From an uncultured Oscillospiraceae bacterium (GTDB taxonomy: Bacteria; Bacillota; Clostridia; Oscillospirales; Oscillospiraceae): DNA of 19,336 nt. Under the pieces are notes generated by a model that saw only the letters and a list, made by a program, of their open reading frames with translations, did not search any database and was not told the origin of the DNA. The stretch's first letter is position 1; each line of letters starts with the position of its first letter. Below, in pieces: positions 1-7,498 of the stretch. A program made the translations under genes and the position numbers. The DNA is taken from assembly GCA_934655875.1 (NCBI GenBank), contig CAKUHB010000039.1, positions 1-19,336 on the forward strand, read 5' to 3'.

Positions 1-1475
1 AAAACGATACCGAGCGAGTGCCGCAGGTCGGCCTTTTTGATGTGGTTGATGTTGACGCCGTCATAGCGGATCTTGCCGTCAGCGATGTCATAGAAGCGGT
101 TGATGAGGTTCGTGATCGTCGTTTTGCCTGCGCCCGTCGCGCCGACAAAGGCGAGCTTCTGGCCGGGCTTGGCGTAGAGCGAAATGTCGTGCAGGACCGG
201 CTTTTCCGGATCGTAGGCAAAGTCCACGTCAAAGAACCGCACGTCGCCGCAGAGCTTCACAAGCTTCTCGCTCCCGTCCTCCTGCGGGCAGTTCCAGGCC
301 CACGTGCCGGTGCGCGTCTCGCTCTTTGTCAAAGAGCCGTCCGGCGCTTCCACCGCGTTGACGAGCGTCACGCGGCCATTGTCCTCCTCGGGCTTCTGGT
401 CGATCAGCTCGAACACGCGGCTTGCGCCCGCCGCCGCCATGACAACGGCATTGATCTGCTGCGAGACCTGCGAGACGTTGCCGGTGAACTGCTTCGTCAT
501 GCCGAGGAACGACGCAACGACCGCGATCTTGAGCGGCGCAAGCATGCTGCCTGTCTCAAACAGGTTCTGGAACGAGAGATTCGGGACATCCCCGCCCGAG
601 CAGATGAGAAGTCCGCCGAGGAACGCCGTCAGAACATAGAGAATATTGCCGATATTGCCCATGATGGGCATGAAGATATTCGCATAGCGCTGGGCGTGGT
701 TCGCGTCGTCAAAGAGCTGGTCGTTGATGGCGTCAAAGTCGCGCTCCGCCGCTTCCTCATGGCAAAAGACCTTGACGACCTTCTGGCCGTTCATCATCTC
801 TTCGATGTAGCCCTCTACCTTGCCGAGCGATTTCTGCTGGTTGAGGAAGTATTTTGCCGACCGGCCGCCGATATTTTTGGTCGCCTGCGACATGAAGAAA
901 ATACCGAGGAACACAATGAGCATCAGCGGCATCGAGAAGTACAGCATGAACAGAAGAAGTCCGAGGACTGTCAGTCCCGACGCGAACAGCTGCGGCAGGC
1001 TCTGCGAGACAAGCTGGCGGAGCGTGTCAATGTCGTTCGTGTAATAGCTCATGATATCGCCGCGGCTGTTCTGGTCAAAGTAGCGGATGGGGAGCTTCTG
1101 CATACCGGCGAACATGCGCGTGCGCATCTTGTGCAGAAATCCCTGCGTCACGTGCGCCATCAGCTGTGTATAGACCGCCGTGCAGGCAAGCCCCACCAGA
1201 TAAATGCAGACCATCGTGACGAGCGCATGCAGGATCTTCCCGCTGACGCCGTCCCAGCCGAGCGTCAGCCCGTCTTCGATGTAGGACGTGACCGTCTCAA
1301 TATAAATGGCAGGTAAAATACCGACGACGGCGCTGATGACGATGCAGACCATCACCGCGCACAGCATGACCGGGTAGTCGCGGAACAGCAGGCGGATCAG
1401 ACGGCCAAGGGGCTTCAGATCCGCCTTTGCGCCGACCATGGGCGCGCGCGGGGGTCTTCCGGATTGCTTAGCCAT
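1..1475 (-). CDS. ABC exporter half-transporter, B subunit (partial, C-terminus beyond window)
   Basis: Type IV (ABC-B) exporter half with a fused permease and ATPase; about 491 codons are visible and the rest of the ATPase domain lies before position 1. The start ATG at 1475 gives MAKQSGRPPRAPMVG followed by a six-helix membrane domain (about residues 30-330). The ATPase domain then begins, with Walker A GATGAGKTT near residues 445-453. The long, proline- and glycine-containing N-terminal tail is typical of the YheH/TM288 side of heterodimeric exporters. The start overlaps the stop of the upstream half-transporter by 8 bases (ATGGCTAA), so translation is probably coupled. Together with its partner it should form a heterodimer exporting drugs, lipids or peptides; the substrate cannot be told from sequence. 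Signature, Walker B and switch histidine are outside the window, so whether this subunit carries the intact catalytic glutamate is unknown. Confidence 0.93.
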   Translation of the reverse strand, partial: MAKQSGRPPRAPMVGAKADLKPLGRLIRLLFRDYPVMLCAVMVCIVISAVVGILPAIYIETVTSYIEDGLTLGWDGVSGKILHALVTMVCIYLVGLACTAVYTQLMAHVTQGFLHKMRTRMFAGMQKLPIRYFDQNSRGDIMSYYTNDIDTLRQLVSQSLPQLFASGLTVLGLLLFMLYFSMPLMLIVFLGIFFMSQATKNIGGRSAKYFLNQQKSLGKVEGYIEEMMNGQKVVKVFCHEEAAERDFDAINDQLFDDANHAQRYANIFMPIMGNIGNILYVLTAFLGGLLICSGGDVPNLSFQNLFETGSMLAPLKIAVVASFLGMTKQFTGNVSQVSQQINAVVMAAAGASRVFELIDQKPEEDNGRVTLVNAVEAPDGSLTKSETRTGTWAWNCPQEDGSEKLVKLCGDVRFFDVDFAYDPEKPVLHDISLYAKPGQKLAFVGATGAGKTTITNLINRFYDIADGKIRYDGVNINHIKKADLRHSLGIV

Positions 1476-3213
1476 TCTGTTCACCTCCTGCCTTGTTCTG
1501 GGATTCATAGACCTCGCGGTAGATCTGGTTGCTGCGGAGCAGCTCCTCGTGCGTGCCCATCCCGTCGATCCTGCCGCCGTCCAGCACAAGGATCATGTCG
1601 GCGTCCTGAATGGACGAAATGCGCTGGGCAATGATGAATTTCGTCGTGTCCGGGATCTCGGAGCGGAAGGCCGCGCGGATCTTTGCGTCGGTCTTCGTGT
1701 CGACGGCGGAGGTCGAGTCGTCGAGGATCAGAATTTTCGGCTTTTTCAGCAGCGCCCGCGCGATGCAAAGCCGCTGCTTCTGTCCGCCGGAGACGTTCGT
1801 GCCGCCCTGCTCGATATAGGTGTCGTATTTGTCCGGCATCTGCTGGATGAACTCATCCGCGCAGGCCAGCTCGCACGCGTGCCGCAGCTCCTCGTCGGTC
1901 GCGTTTGCGTCGCCCCAGCGGAGGTTCTCCTTGATCGTGCCGGAGAAGAGGACGTTTTTCTGCAAAACGACGGCCACCTGATTGCGGAGCGTCTCCAGAT
2001 CGTATTCGCGCACGTCCACGCCGCCGACCTTCACGCTGCCGTCCGTCACGTCGTACAGACGGCAGATGAGCTGCACCAGACTCGTCTTGGAGGAGCCTGT
2101 GCCGCCGATGATGCCGACGGTCTGGCCGGACGCGACATGGAAGGTAATATCGCTCAGGGCATTGCGCCTGGCAGACGCGGAATACTTGAAGCTGACGCGG
2201 TCAAAGTCCACCTCGCCGCTTTTTACCTGCATGACAGGCTTTGCCGGGTTCTGCAAGGTGCTGGTCTCGTCCAGAACCTCACAGATACGCTTGCCGGATG
2301 CCTGCGCCATGGTGAGCATGACGAAGATCATCGAGAGCATCATCAGGCTCATGAGGATCTGCATGGAGTAGGTGATCATGCTCGTCAGACTTCCGACGCC
2401 CAGATATGTGCCGCCGGTCGTGACGATGAGCTTCGCTGCGAAATACGAAATGAGAATCATCGACGTGTACACGCAGAACTGCATGACCGGCGAATTGAGC
2501 GCAAGGATCTTTTCGGCCTTCAGGAAGTCCGCGCGGACAGAATCGGACGCGGCAGAGAACTTCTGCGTCTCATAGTCCTCACGCACGAAGCTCTTGACCA
2601 CGCGCATGGCCTGCACGTTTTCCTGCACGGAGTTGTTGAGCGCGTCGTATTTCTTGAAAACCGCCTTAAAAAGCGGCAGCGCGCTGCGGATCATCAGAAA
2701 CAGGGCAAAGCCGAGGATCGGAATAATGCCGGCAAAGACGAACGCCAGCTGCTTGCCCACGCGAATGGACATCACGACGGCGAACACCAGCATCATCGGC
2801 GCGCGCACGGCAATGCGAATGCACATCATGAACGCGTTCTGGATATTCGTCACGTCCGTCGTCAGCCGCGTGACGAGCGACGAGGTCGAGAACCGGTCGA
2901 TATTCGCAAAGGAGAAGTCCTGCACCCGGTAATACAGATCGTGGCGCAGGTTCTTGGCAAAGCCCGCAGCCGCTTCCGCCGCGAACCAGCCGGAGAGAGC
3001 CCCGAAGCCGAGCGAGAGCATCGCGATGATAAACAGCCGGATGCCGTAGGAGAGGATCGAGGACATCTGGCAGCCGTTCTGGATGGAATTGATCAGATCG
3101 GCAGTGATGAGCGGGATGGTGCATTCGCACACAACCTCGCCGACCATGCAGACCGGCGTGAGGATCGTGGGCCTTTTGTATTCCCGGATACAGGCGGACA
3201 GACGTTTGATCAT
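1468..3213 (-). CDS. ABC exporter half-transporter, A subunit with degenerate ATPase site
   Basis: 581-residue fused permease-ATPase. The first ~310 residues hold the transmembrane domain. The ATPase has Walker A GGTGSSKTS (Lys near 376), signature VSGGQKQR and Walker B ILILDDSTSAVD. The usual catalytic Glu after Walker B is Asp (near 499) and the usual switch His is Gln (IAQRISSI, near 530). This pair of changes marks the non-hydrolysing site of heterodimeric exporters such as TM287/288. The start at 3213 is chosen over upstream ATGs in the same frame because GGAGG sits 8-9 bases before it and it overlaps the MarR stop by four bases (ATGA). Gene order marR - A subunit - B subunit with overlaps at both joints shows one operon. 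Control by the upstream MarR protein is inferred from the operator at 3691-3722. Confidence 0.95.
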   Translation of the reverse strand: MIKRLSACIREYKRPTILTPVCMVGEVVCECTIPLITADLINSIQNGCQMSSILSYGIRLFIIAMLSLGFGALSGWFAAEAAAGFAKNLRHDLYYRVQDFSFANIDRFSTSSLVTRLTTDVTNIQNAFMMCIRIAVRAPMMLVFAVVMSIRVGKQLAFVFAGIIPILGFALFLMIRSALPLFKAVFKKYDALNNSVQENVQAMRVVKSFVREDYETQKFSAASDSVRADFLKAEKILALNSPVMQFCVYTSMILISYFAAKLIVTTGGTYLGVGSLTSMITYSMQILMSLMMLSMIFVMLTMAQASGKRICEVLDETSTLQNPAKPVMQVKSGEVDFDRVSFKYSASARRNALSDITFHVASGQTVGIIGGTGSSKTSLVQLICRLYDVTDGSVKVGGVDVREYDLETLRNQVAVVLQKNVLFSGTIKENLRWGDANATDEELRHACELACADEFIQQMPDKYDTYIEQGGTNVSGGQKQRLCIARALLKKPKILILDDSTSAVDTKTDAKIRAAFRSEIPDTTKFIIAQRISSIQDADMILVLDGGRIDGMGTHEELLRSNQIYREVYESQNKAGGEQNG

Positions 3214-3668
3214 GGATGGGATACCTCCGTTTCCTGTGTGGTTCGAAGATTTGCCGAAGCAAGATCCAGAAGGCGCAGCAGCGTCTGCTGCTCCTCCTCG
3301 CTCATGCCGCTGCACATAAGCCGTTCGAGCGTTTCAAAGGCCTGACCGACAGCTTCGTCGCAGCGCCGCGCACGGTCGGTCAGCCGGATGCGCTTGCAGC
3401 GCCGGTCGGCACGATCCGGCTCAATGACGATAAAGTTCTTGGCTTCCAGCCGCTGTAATACGCCCGAGACCGTTGGGTGCGTCAGATGGAAGCGCTTTTC
3501 AATGTCCTTGGGGTATACGGCCTCATTCTCATGCAGCGACAGATGGTGCAGGATAAACGACTGCGTCGACGTGAGGTCGAGCGCAAGAAACTGCTGATCC
3601 ATATACTGCGTGATGCGGTTATTGAGATACCGGAGCCGCGGCCCGAGATTCTGTGAGCAGTCTTTCAT
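3210..3668 (-). CDS. MarR-family transcriptional regulator
   Basis: 152-residue winged-helix regulator, normal MarR length. A helix-turn-helix is visible at about residues 50-78, with LTHPTVSGVLQRLEAKNF as recognition helix region. The wing DRADRRCKRIRLT (about 85-97) contains the DxRxxR arginines typical of the family. N- and C-terminal helices would make the dimer interface. The ATG at 3668 is preceded by CAGGAGGGTTCT, a strong ribosome binding site. It is first gene of the operon with the two ABC halves and overlaps the next start by four bases. The promoter just upstream carries a double palindrome that covers the expected transcription start, so it most likely represses itself and the transporter until a ligand, probably a transporter substrate, binds. 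Ligand unknown. Confidence 0.93.
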   Translation of the reverse strand: MKDCSQNLGPRLRYLNNRITQYMDQQFLALDLTSTQSFILHHLSLHENEAVYPKDIEKRFHLTHPTVSGVLQRLEAKNFIVIEPDRADRRCKRIRLTDRARRCDEAVGQAFETLERLMCSGMSEEEQQTLLRLLDLASANLRTTQETEVSHP

Positions 3669-3690
3669 AGAACCCTCCTGAAAGAAAAAC

Positions 3691-3722
3691 GTAGCACGCT
3701 ACCAAAATAGGTAGCGTGCTAC
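3691..3722 (-). promoter_or_regulatory. Double palindromic operator for the MarR protein
   Basis: Two perfect arms, 3691-3703 and 3710-3722, are inverted repeats of 13 bases around aaaata. Each arm is itself a palindrome: GTAGC-ac-GCTAC (3691-3702) and GTAGC-gt-GCTAC (3711-3722). The two dyad centres are 20 bp apart, about two helical turns. The element begins at the base next to the -10 box and covers the predicted transcription start, so binding would block initiation. Assignment to the adjacent MarR protein is by position and dimer-type symmetry. Confidence 0.85.
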
Positions 3723-3750
3723 ATTCTATCAGATTTCCGAAAAATTGCAA
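3723..3750 (-). promoter_or_regulatory. Promoter of the marR-ABC operon
   Basis: On the minus strand: TTGCAA (3745-3750), a 16-base spacer, then TAGAAT (3723-3728) preceded by TG one base away (extended -10). The start of transcription would fall at about 3716, inside the operator. Confidence 0.75.
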
Positions 3751-3870
3751 TCGGCAGAATGCACAAGGTTAAAGTTTACATAACAGAAAATTTCTGCGCC
3801 GGAAATCAGCATGTCATACCTTCGGTTCCCCTCGGCTTCCGGAAACCAAGCCGGCTTCCCCACAAGATCG

Positions 3871-3909
3871 AAAAGCCCCGGTGCGGCCCAAGTTGGCCGC
3901 ACCGGGGCT
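3871..3909 (-). terminator. Intrinsic terminator after the acyltransferase gene
   Basis: Perfect 15-bp GC-rich stem (3874-3888 with 3895-3909) and a six-base loop; on the minus strand it is followed by TTTT and then C. It lies 17 bases beyond the acyltransferase stop. The rest of the 3730-3925 gap shows only the marR promoter and nothing else I can support. Confidence 0.85.
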
Positions 3910-3925
3910 CCGTCTTAAGTAAAGT

Positions 3926-4762
3926 TCAACGCAGTCCCTGCGCAGTTTCGCGGCGGATGACGCCGTCCTCCATGACGGCGTGAACGCGCTCGCCGATCTC
4001 GATGGTCGTCTTCCCAGCCAACTCCTCCGCAGGGATAACGCCCAGCACGTCCAGCCACACCTCCGTGTGCTTGCGGAACATGTTCTTGAGGATGGCGCGC
4101 GAATTGACCAGCGAGCAGATGACGATGGGCACGTTGGCCTTCTGCGCGATCTTGAATGCGCCGTTGCGGAACGGCAGCAGGGCTTCGTCCGTCCGGTTCG
4201 TCTTGCCCTCCGGGAAGACGGCGATGGATGCCTTGTCGTCCTTGATGAACTGAATGGCCTTCAGGATCGACTTGAGCGATTCGCGGTCATTGTCCCGGTC
4301 GACCGACAGACAGAGCACCTTGCGCATGATCTGCGCGACGATAAAGATGGAGAAATTCTCCTTCTTGGACAAAAATGCCAGCTCCGCCTGCGGCATGACA
4401 GCGTAGAACACCAGCGGGTCGAACGCGAACCGGTGGTTGCTGACGAGCAGGAAGCGGCCCTCCTTCGGCAGCCGGTCAAGCCCCGTCACATTCACGTGCA
4501 CGCCGCCCAGGGCCAGCGCCAGCCGGCAGAACTCGTGCAGCAGGAAGCGGAAATAGCCGCTCGGCTTGTCCAACTGCTTTTTCGGGTCGACAAACAGGCA
4601 GGAAATGAGGATCACCAGCAAAAACAGCAGCACGAGCGCCAGAAAGCTCCCGAGAAAGAACACCGGCACCTGCCAGATTGCGTTCAGCGAAGCAAACTGA
4701 CAGCTGACATACGTCAGCGAAACGCTGGCGACGAGACTGACTGCAAGAAAAACATAGAGCAT
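3926..4762 (-). CDS. plsC: 1-acyl-sn-glycerol-3-phosphate acyltransferase-like protein (PlsC family)
   Basis: 278 residues. The N-terminus is strongly hydrophobic, with two likely membrane segments within residues 1-58. It is followed by the LPLAT domain with the acyltransferase motif NHRFAFD (HX4D; His110, Asp115) and the FPEGKTNR motif near 183-190 that binds the phosphate of the acceptor. The family moves an acyl chain to lysophosphatidic acid to make phosphatidic acid at the membrane. This copy has Lys where many members have Thr-Arg (FPEGTR), so the exact lysophospholipid acceptor is uncertain. The start ATG at 4762 has AGGTG about ten bases upstream, a modest site. It has its own -10-like TATAAT upstream and a strong terminator downstream, so it is probably a single-gene unit. 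The genome may hold other PlsC homologues, so the main housekeeping role is not certain. Confidence 0.85.
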   Translation of the reverse strand: MLYVFLAVSLVASVSLTYVSCQFASLNAIWQVPVFFLGSFLALVLLFLLVILISCLFVDPKKQLDKPSGYFRFLLHEFCRLALALGGVHVNVTGLDRLPKEGRFLLVSNHRFAFDPLVFYAVMPQAELAFLSKKENFSIFIVAQIMRKVLCLSVDRDNDRESLKSILKAIQFIKDDKASIAVFPEGKTNRTDEALLPFRNGAFKIAQKANVPIVICSLVNSRAILKNMFRKHTEVWLDVLGVIPAEELAGKTTIEIGERVHAVMEDGVIRRETAQGLR

Positions 4763-4832
4763 TTCGAATTGACACCTGCCGAAGAAGAATCAGTGCGGAG
4801 AAGGCTGCGCGGGCAGTCTGTTCGCGCCTTTC

Positions 4833-4860
4833 ATTATAGTCGTGCGCAGCGCGGAAATCA
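4833..4860 (-). promoter_or_regulatory. Probable promoter of the acyltransferase gene
   Basis: A perfect TATAAT on the minus strand (4833-4838) about 70 bases before the start codon, with a weak TGATTT (4855-4860) at 16 bases. The -35 match is poor, so this rests mainly on the -10. The transcript would have an untranslated leader of about 65 bases. Confidence 0.5.
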
Positions 4861-4888
4861 CGCAGAACGCGGAGATTTAACAAAAAGT

Positions 4889-6055
4889 TTACGGTTGCTC
4901 CTTTGCGCGCTGGCGGCTGATCTCGGCCCAGCTGGGGATCTTCGCGATCCGCTCCGACAGCTCCTGCATGCAGGCGGGAATGTCGATCTTCTGCGGACAG
5001 ATCGCCGCGCACGCGCCGCAGGCAAGACAGGACTGCGGCTGCTGCTCTGCGGGCAGCGCTTCGACTGCCATGATCGCGTTCGTGGTCGGAGCAATGCGGA
5101 TCTCATTGAGTACGCGCAGCATCTCGGGGATATTGATGCTCTGCGGACAGCCGTCGCAGCAGTAGCGGCAGGCTGTGCAGGGGACTGCGTCCTTGAACGA
5201 TTCGGCGATCTGCATCAGAAGCTCATTTTCCTCCTGCGTCAGCGGTGCGGGCGCGGCGAACGTGCGGAGGTTATCCCGCATCTGATCGAGATTGGACATG
5301 CCGCTGAGGATCATCGTGACGCCGGGGATATCCTGCACCCAGCGCAGCGCCCACGAAGCGTCGCTCGCCTCCGGGCGGAGCGCGCGCAGCCGCTGCTCAA
5401 AGCTTTCCGGAAGCGCAGCCAGCTTGCCGCCGCGGACCGGCTCCATGACCCAGATGGGGATGTTGTACCGGTTCAGCAGCTCGCATTTTTCCTTTGCCCG
5501 CTGCAGCGTCCAGTCGAGATAGTTCAGCTGGATCTGACAGAACTCCATCTCGCTGCCGTGCTTTTCCAGAAACTGCTCCAGTGCGGGCAGACCCGCGTGC
5601 GTGGAGAAGCCCAGATGGCGGATGCGGCCATTTTTCTTCTGCTCGAGAAGGTAGGGCAGGATGTTCCACCGCGGATCCTCATAGGTGGCGATGGAGTTCT
5701 CATAGACGTTATGCAGCAGATAGAAATCGAAATATTCCACGCCGCACTTTTCCAGCTGCCGCTCAAAGACGGCCTTGACGTCATAGGTGTCCGCGATCTG
5801 GTGGCCGGGGAACTTGTCGGACAGATAGAAGCTTTCGCGCGGGTAGTTTTTCAGAATGCTGCCGATGGCGGTCTCGGAGTGCCCGCCGTGATACGGCCAC
5901 GCGGTATCGAAGTAATTGACGCCCTGGCGGATGGCTTCATCCGTCATGGCGGCGGCCTGCTCCAGATCGATCGTCTTGTCCTCCCGCAGCGGCAGGCGCA
6001 TGGTGCCGAACCCGAGCTGCGAGAGCTTCAGTCCCTGAAAATCCTTGTAGATCAT
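4889..6055 (-). CDS. Aldo/keto reductase with C-terminal two-cluster ferredoxin domain
   Basis: 388 residues. Residues 1-280 form an aldo/keto reductase barrel with the catalytic tetrad Asp50, Tyr55, Lys81 and His115 all visible. The C-terminal part has two CxxCxxCxxxCP motifs: Cys293/296/299/303 and Cys343/346/349/353, each expected to hold a [4Fe-4S] cluster. This architecture is a known family in anaerobes, annotated as aldo/keto reductase with 4Fe-4S binding domain. NAD(P)H-linked reduction of a carbonyl combined with electron transfer through the clusters is expected; the substrate and the electron partner are unknown. The start at 6055 is followed by MIYKDFQGLKLSQLGFG, the usual beginning of this family, with AAAGGAA upstream. 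It stands alone between the mntP terminator and the acyltransferase promoter. The clusters imply an anaerobic or microaerobic life. Confidence 0.93.
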   Translation of the reverse strand: MIYKDFQGLKLSQLGFGTMRLPLREDKTIDLEQAAAMTDEAIRQGVNYFDTAWPYHGGHSETAIGSILKNYPRESFYLSDKFPGHQIADTYDVKAVFERQLEKCGVEYFDFYLLHNVYENSIATYEDPRWNILPYLLEQKKNGRIRHLGFSTHAGLPALEQFLEKHGSEMEFCQIQLNYLDWTLQRAKEKCELLNRYNIPIWVMEPVRGGKLAALPESFEQRLRALRPEASDASWALRWVQDIPGVTMILSGMSNLDQMRDNLRTFAAPAPLTQEENELLMQIAESFKDAVPCTACRYCCDGCPQSINIPEMLRVLNEIRIAPTTNAIMAVEALPAEQQPQSCLACGACAAICPQKIDIPACMQELSERIAKIPSWAEISRQRAKEQP

Positions 6056-6077
6056 GAAATTCGATTCCTTTCTTTAT

Positions 6078-6086
6078 TTTATAACA
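6078..6086 (-). promoter_or_regulatory. Possible extended -10 promoter of the aldo/keto reductase
   Basis: TGTTATAAA on the minus strand (-10 TATAAA at 6078-6083 with TG upstream), 23 bases before the start codon. No convincing -35 box. It lies downstream of the mntP terminator, where a promoter is needed. Confidence 0.4.
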
Positions 6087-6126
6087 TGGTAAGCATATCA
6101 CACCGCGCCGGAAAAAGCCAGCACAG

Positions 6127-6158
6127 AAAAATCCTCCGGCAGCGCTTCTGCCGGAGGA
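6127..6158 (-). terminator. Intrinsic terminator after mntP
   Basis: 11-bp stem (6132-6142 with 6148-6158) with a five-base loop, followed on the minus strand by TTTTT. It begins six bases past the mntP stop codon. Confidence 0.9.
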
Positions 6159-6164
6159 CGAGTC

Positions 6165-6734
6165 TTAGAAATTGATGACGCCCAGATGCTCGAGCAGGAT
6201 CTTGAGACCAATCAGAATCAGGATGATGCCGCCCGTCAGCTCGGCCTTGGCCTTGTAGCGCGTGCCGAAGAGATTGCCGACCTTGAGACCGGCCGCAGAG
6301 AACACAAACGTCGTGATGCCGATGAGCGTGACGGCCAGCGGGACGTTGACGTCGGGCAGCAGGGCGAACGTGATGCCGACAGCCAGCGCGTCGATGCTCG
6401 TGGCCAGCGCCAGAACGAACATGGTCTTGACGCTGAACGAAGCGTTGCCGTCAGTCTCCTCCTTGGACAGGCTTTCCTTGATCATGCCCGCGCCGATGGC
6501 GGCCAGCAGGACGAAAGCGACCCAGTGGTCAAAGGCTGTGATGTACTGCTCGAACGTCGAGCCGAGAAAATATCCGATGGTCGGCATGAGTGCCTGAAAG
6601 CCGCCGAACCATGCGCCGATGATCAGATAATGCTTGAGCTGAAGCTTCTGCACGGAAAGCCCCTTACAGATCGAAACGGCAAACGCGTCCATGGAAAGTC
6701 CAATCCCCAGAAGCAGGATCTCCAGAATACTCAT
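6165..6734 (-). CDS. mntP: Manganese efflux pump MntP
   Basis: 189 residues with six hydrophobic segments, the usual length for the MntP (YebN/DUF204) family. The inverted-repeat halves each begin with the family motif: SMDAFAVS near residues 14-21 and SIDALAVG near 113-120, whose aspartates are needed for Mn(II) export. The family exports manganese across the cytoplasmic membrane to prevent Mn toxicity. The start ATG at 6734 has AAAGG about 12 bases upstream, a weak site. The promoter just upstream leaves a leader of only about 27 bases, so the Mn-sensing yybP-ykoY riboswitch seen before many mntP genes is not present here. Any metal control would have to act on the promoter, for example through an MntR-like protein, but I see no clear MntR box. 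It is a single-gene unit with its own terminator. Confidence 0.95.
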   Translation of the reverse strand: MSILEILLLGIGLSMDAFAVSICKGLSVQKLQLKHYLIIGAWFGGFQALMPTIGYFLGSTFEQYITAFDHWVAFVLLAAIGAGMIKESLSKEETDGNASFSVKTMFVLALATSIDALAVGITFALLPDVNVPLAVTLIGITTFVFSAAGLKVGNLFGTRYKAKAELTGGIILILIGLKILLEHLGVINF

Positions 6735-6767
6735 ATTCTTACACAGCCTTTACAGAAAAGTTTTGTT

Positions 6768-6796
6768 ATTATCGCACGGGGACGGTCAAAAGTCAA
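6768..6796 (-). promoter_or_regulatory. Promoter of mntP
   Basis: On the minus strand: TTGACT (6791-6796), 17-base spacer, GATAAT (6768-6773). A close match to the sigma-A consensus. The -35 box starts one base after the T-tract of the preceding gene's terminator. Confidence 0.85.
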
Positions 6797-6797
6797 T

Positions 6798-6825
6798 AAA
6801 AAAGCGCGGTTTTCCGCGCTTTTTA
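6798..6825 (-). terminator. Terminator of the PAP2 gene (possibly bidirectional)
   Basis: GCGCGG / CCGCGC stem (6804-6809 with 6814-6819), extended by A/T pairs, with a TTTT loop. On the minus strand it runs into six T. It begins at the stop codon of the PAP2 gene. Confidence 0.88.
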
Positions 6826-6826
6826 T

Positions 6827-7498
6827 TTATGCGTTGGCCCTCTGCGCCCGCTTTTTCCGGAACGCTCTGTGGTATACGAGGAAGTACAGCACGGCGCTGA
6901 CCGGGATGGCAACGAAAACGTCGAGGATGGAGTGCTGCTTGACGAACACCGTTGACAGGCTGATCACCGCGCCGAGCGGCAGCATGACCCACTGCAAGTG
7001 CCGCCTGCACAGCGGCGCAGAATCAAAGCAGGCCAGCGTCAGCGCTGCGCAGCCGATGACGTGCATGCTGGGCAGCACATTCGTGTTGGTGTCGGCAGCG
7101 TAGATCCGCTTGAGAAGCCAGATGAAGAAGTCGTTCTGCGCGAACTGCGTCGGCCGCAGATCCTGCCCGTTCGGGAACAGCAGGCAGAACAGGATCGACC
7201 CGCCGAAGCCAAGACCGATGTAGACCATGAACCGCTTGAACGCCGGAACATCGTACCACATGAGGTAGAGCGTCATAAGAAACAGCAGCGGGTGCCACAT
7301 GCAGTAGGGGATAATAAAAAAGCGGCAGAACGGGATCTTGTCGTCAAGCGGCAGATAGGAGACCCAGTAATTGTCGGTCACGACATGCTCGGCGATATAA
7401 AACAGGACAAAATAGACGAGCCAGATGAGAAGATACCAGTGGTGGCGGCAGTTCTCAACCGTTCCGATCTTCAGCATCCTGCGCGGTTGGTTGCTCAT
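6827..7498 (-). CDS. PAP2-superfamily membrane phosphatase
   Basis: 223 residues with about five or six hydrophobic segments. The PAP2 active-site pattern is visible: DLRP (a shortened first motif in which the usual Lys is not evident), PSMH (143-146, for PSGH), and S182-x6-H189-x3-D193 in STVFVKQHSILD, the last pair being the usual nucleophile His and its Asp partner. Members dephosphorylate lipid phosphates such as phosphatidic acid or undecaprenyl pyrophosphate, or transfer head groups; which one cannot be told. The start at 7498 is supported by AGGGAA nine bases upstream and overlaps the end of the preceding gene by 44 bases, so the two are co-transcribed and probably translationally coupled. 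The shared operon suggests a joint membrane-lipid role, which is inference. Confidence 0.85.
   Translation of the reverse strand: MSNQPRRMLKIGTVENCRHHWYLLIWLVYFVLFYIAEHVVTDNYWVSYLPLDDKIPFCRFFIIPYCMWHPLLFLMTLYLMWYDVPAFKRFMVYIGLGFGGSILFCLLFPNGQDLRPTQFAQNDFFIWLLKRIYAADTNTNVLPSMHVIGCAALTLACFDSAPLCRRHLQWVMLPLGAVISLSTVFVKQHSILDVFVAIPVSAVLYFLVYHRAFRKKRAQRANA

Noticed and set aside
18..6175. Long plus-strand open frames (about 18-1316, 1438-3345 and 3980-6175)
   Set aside because: They lie opposite clear minus-strand genes. Their products are rich in Arg, His, Glu and Asp with no recognisable domain or ribosome site; they follow from GC-rich third positions of the real genes.
6735..6767. Possible yybP-ykoY manganese riboswitch before mntP
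   Set aside because: The leader from the promoter at 6768-6796 is only about 27 bases, too short for the aptamer, and no aptamer motifs are present.
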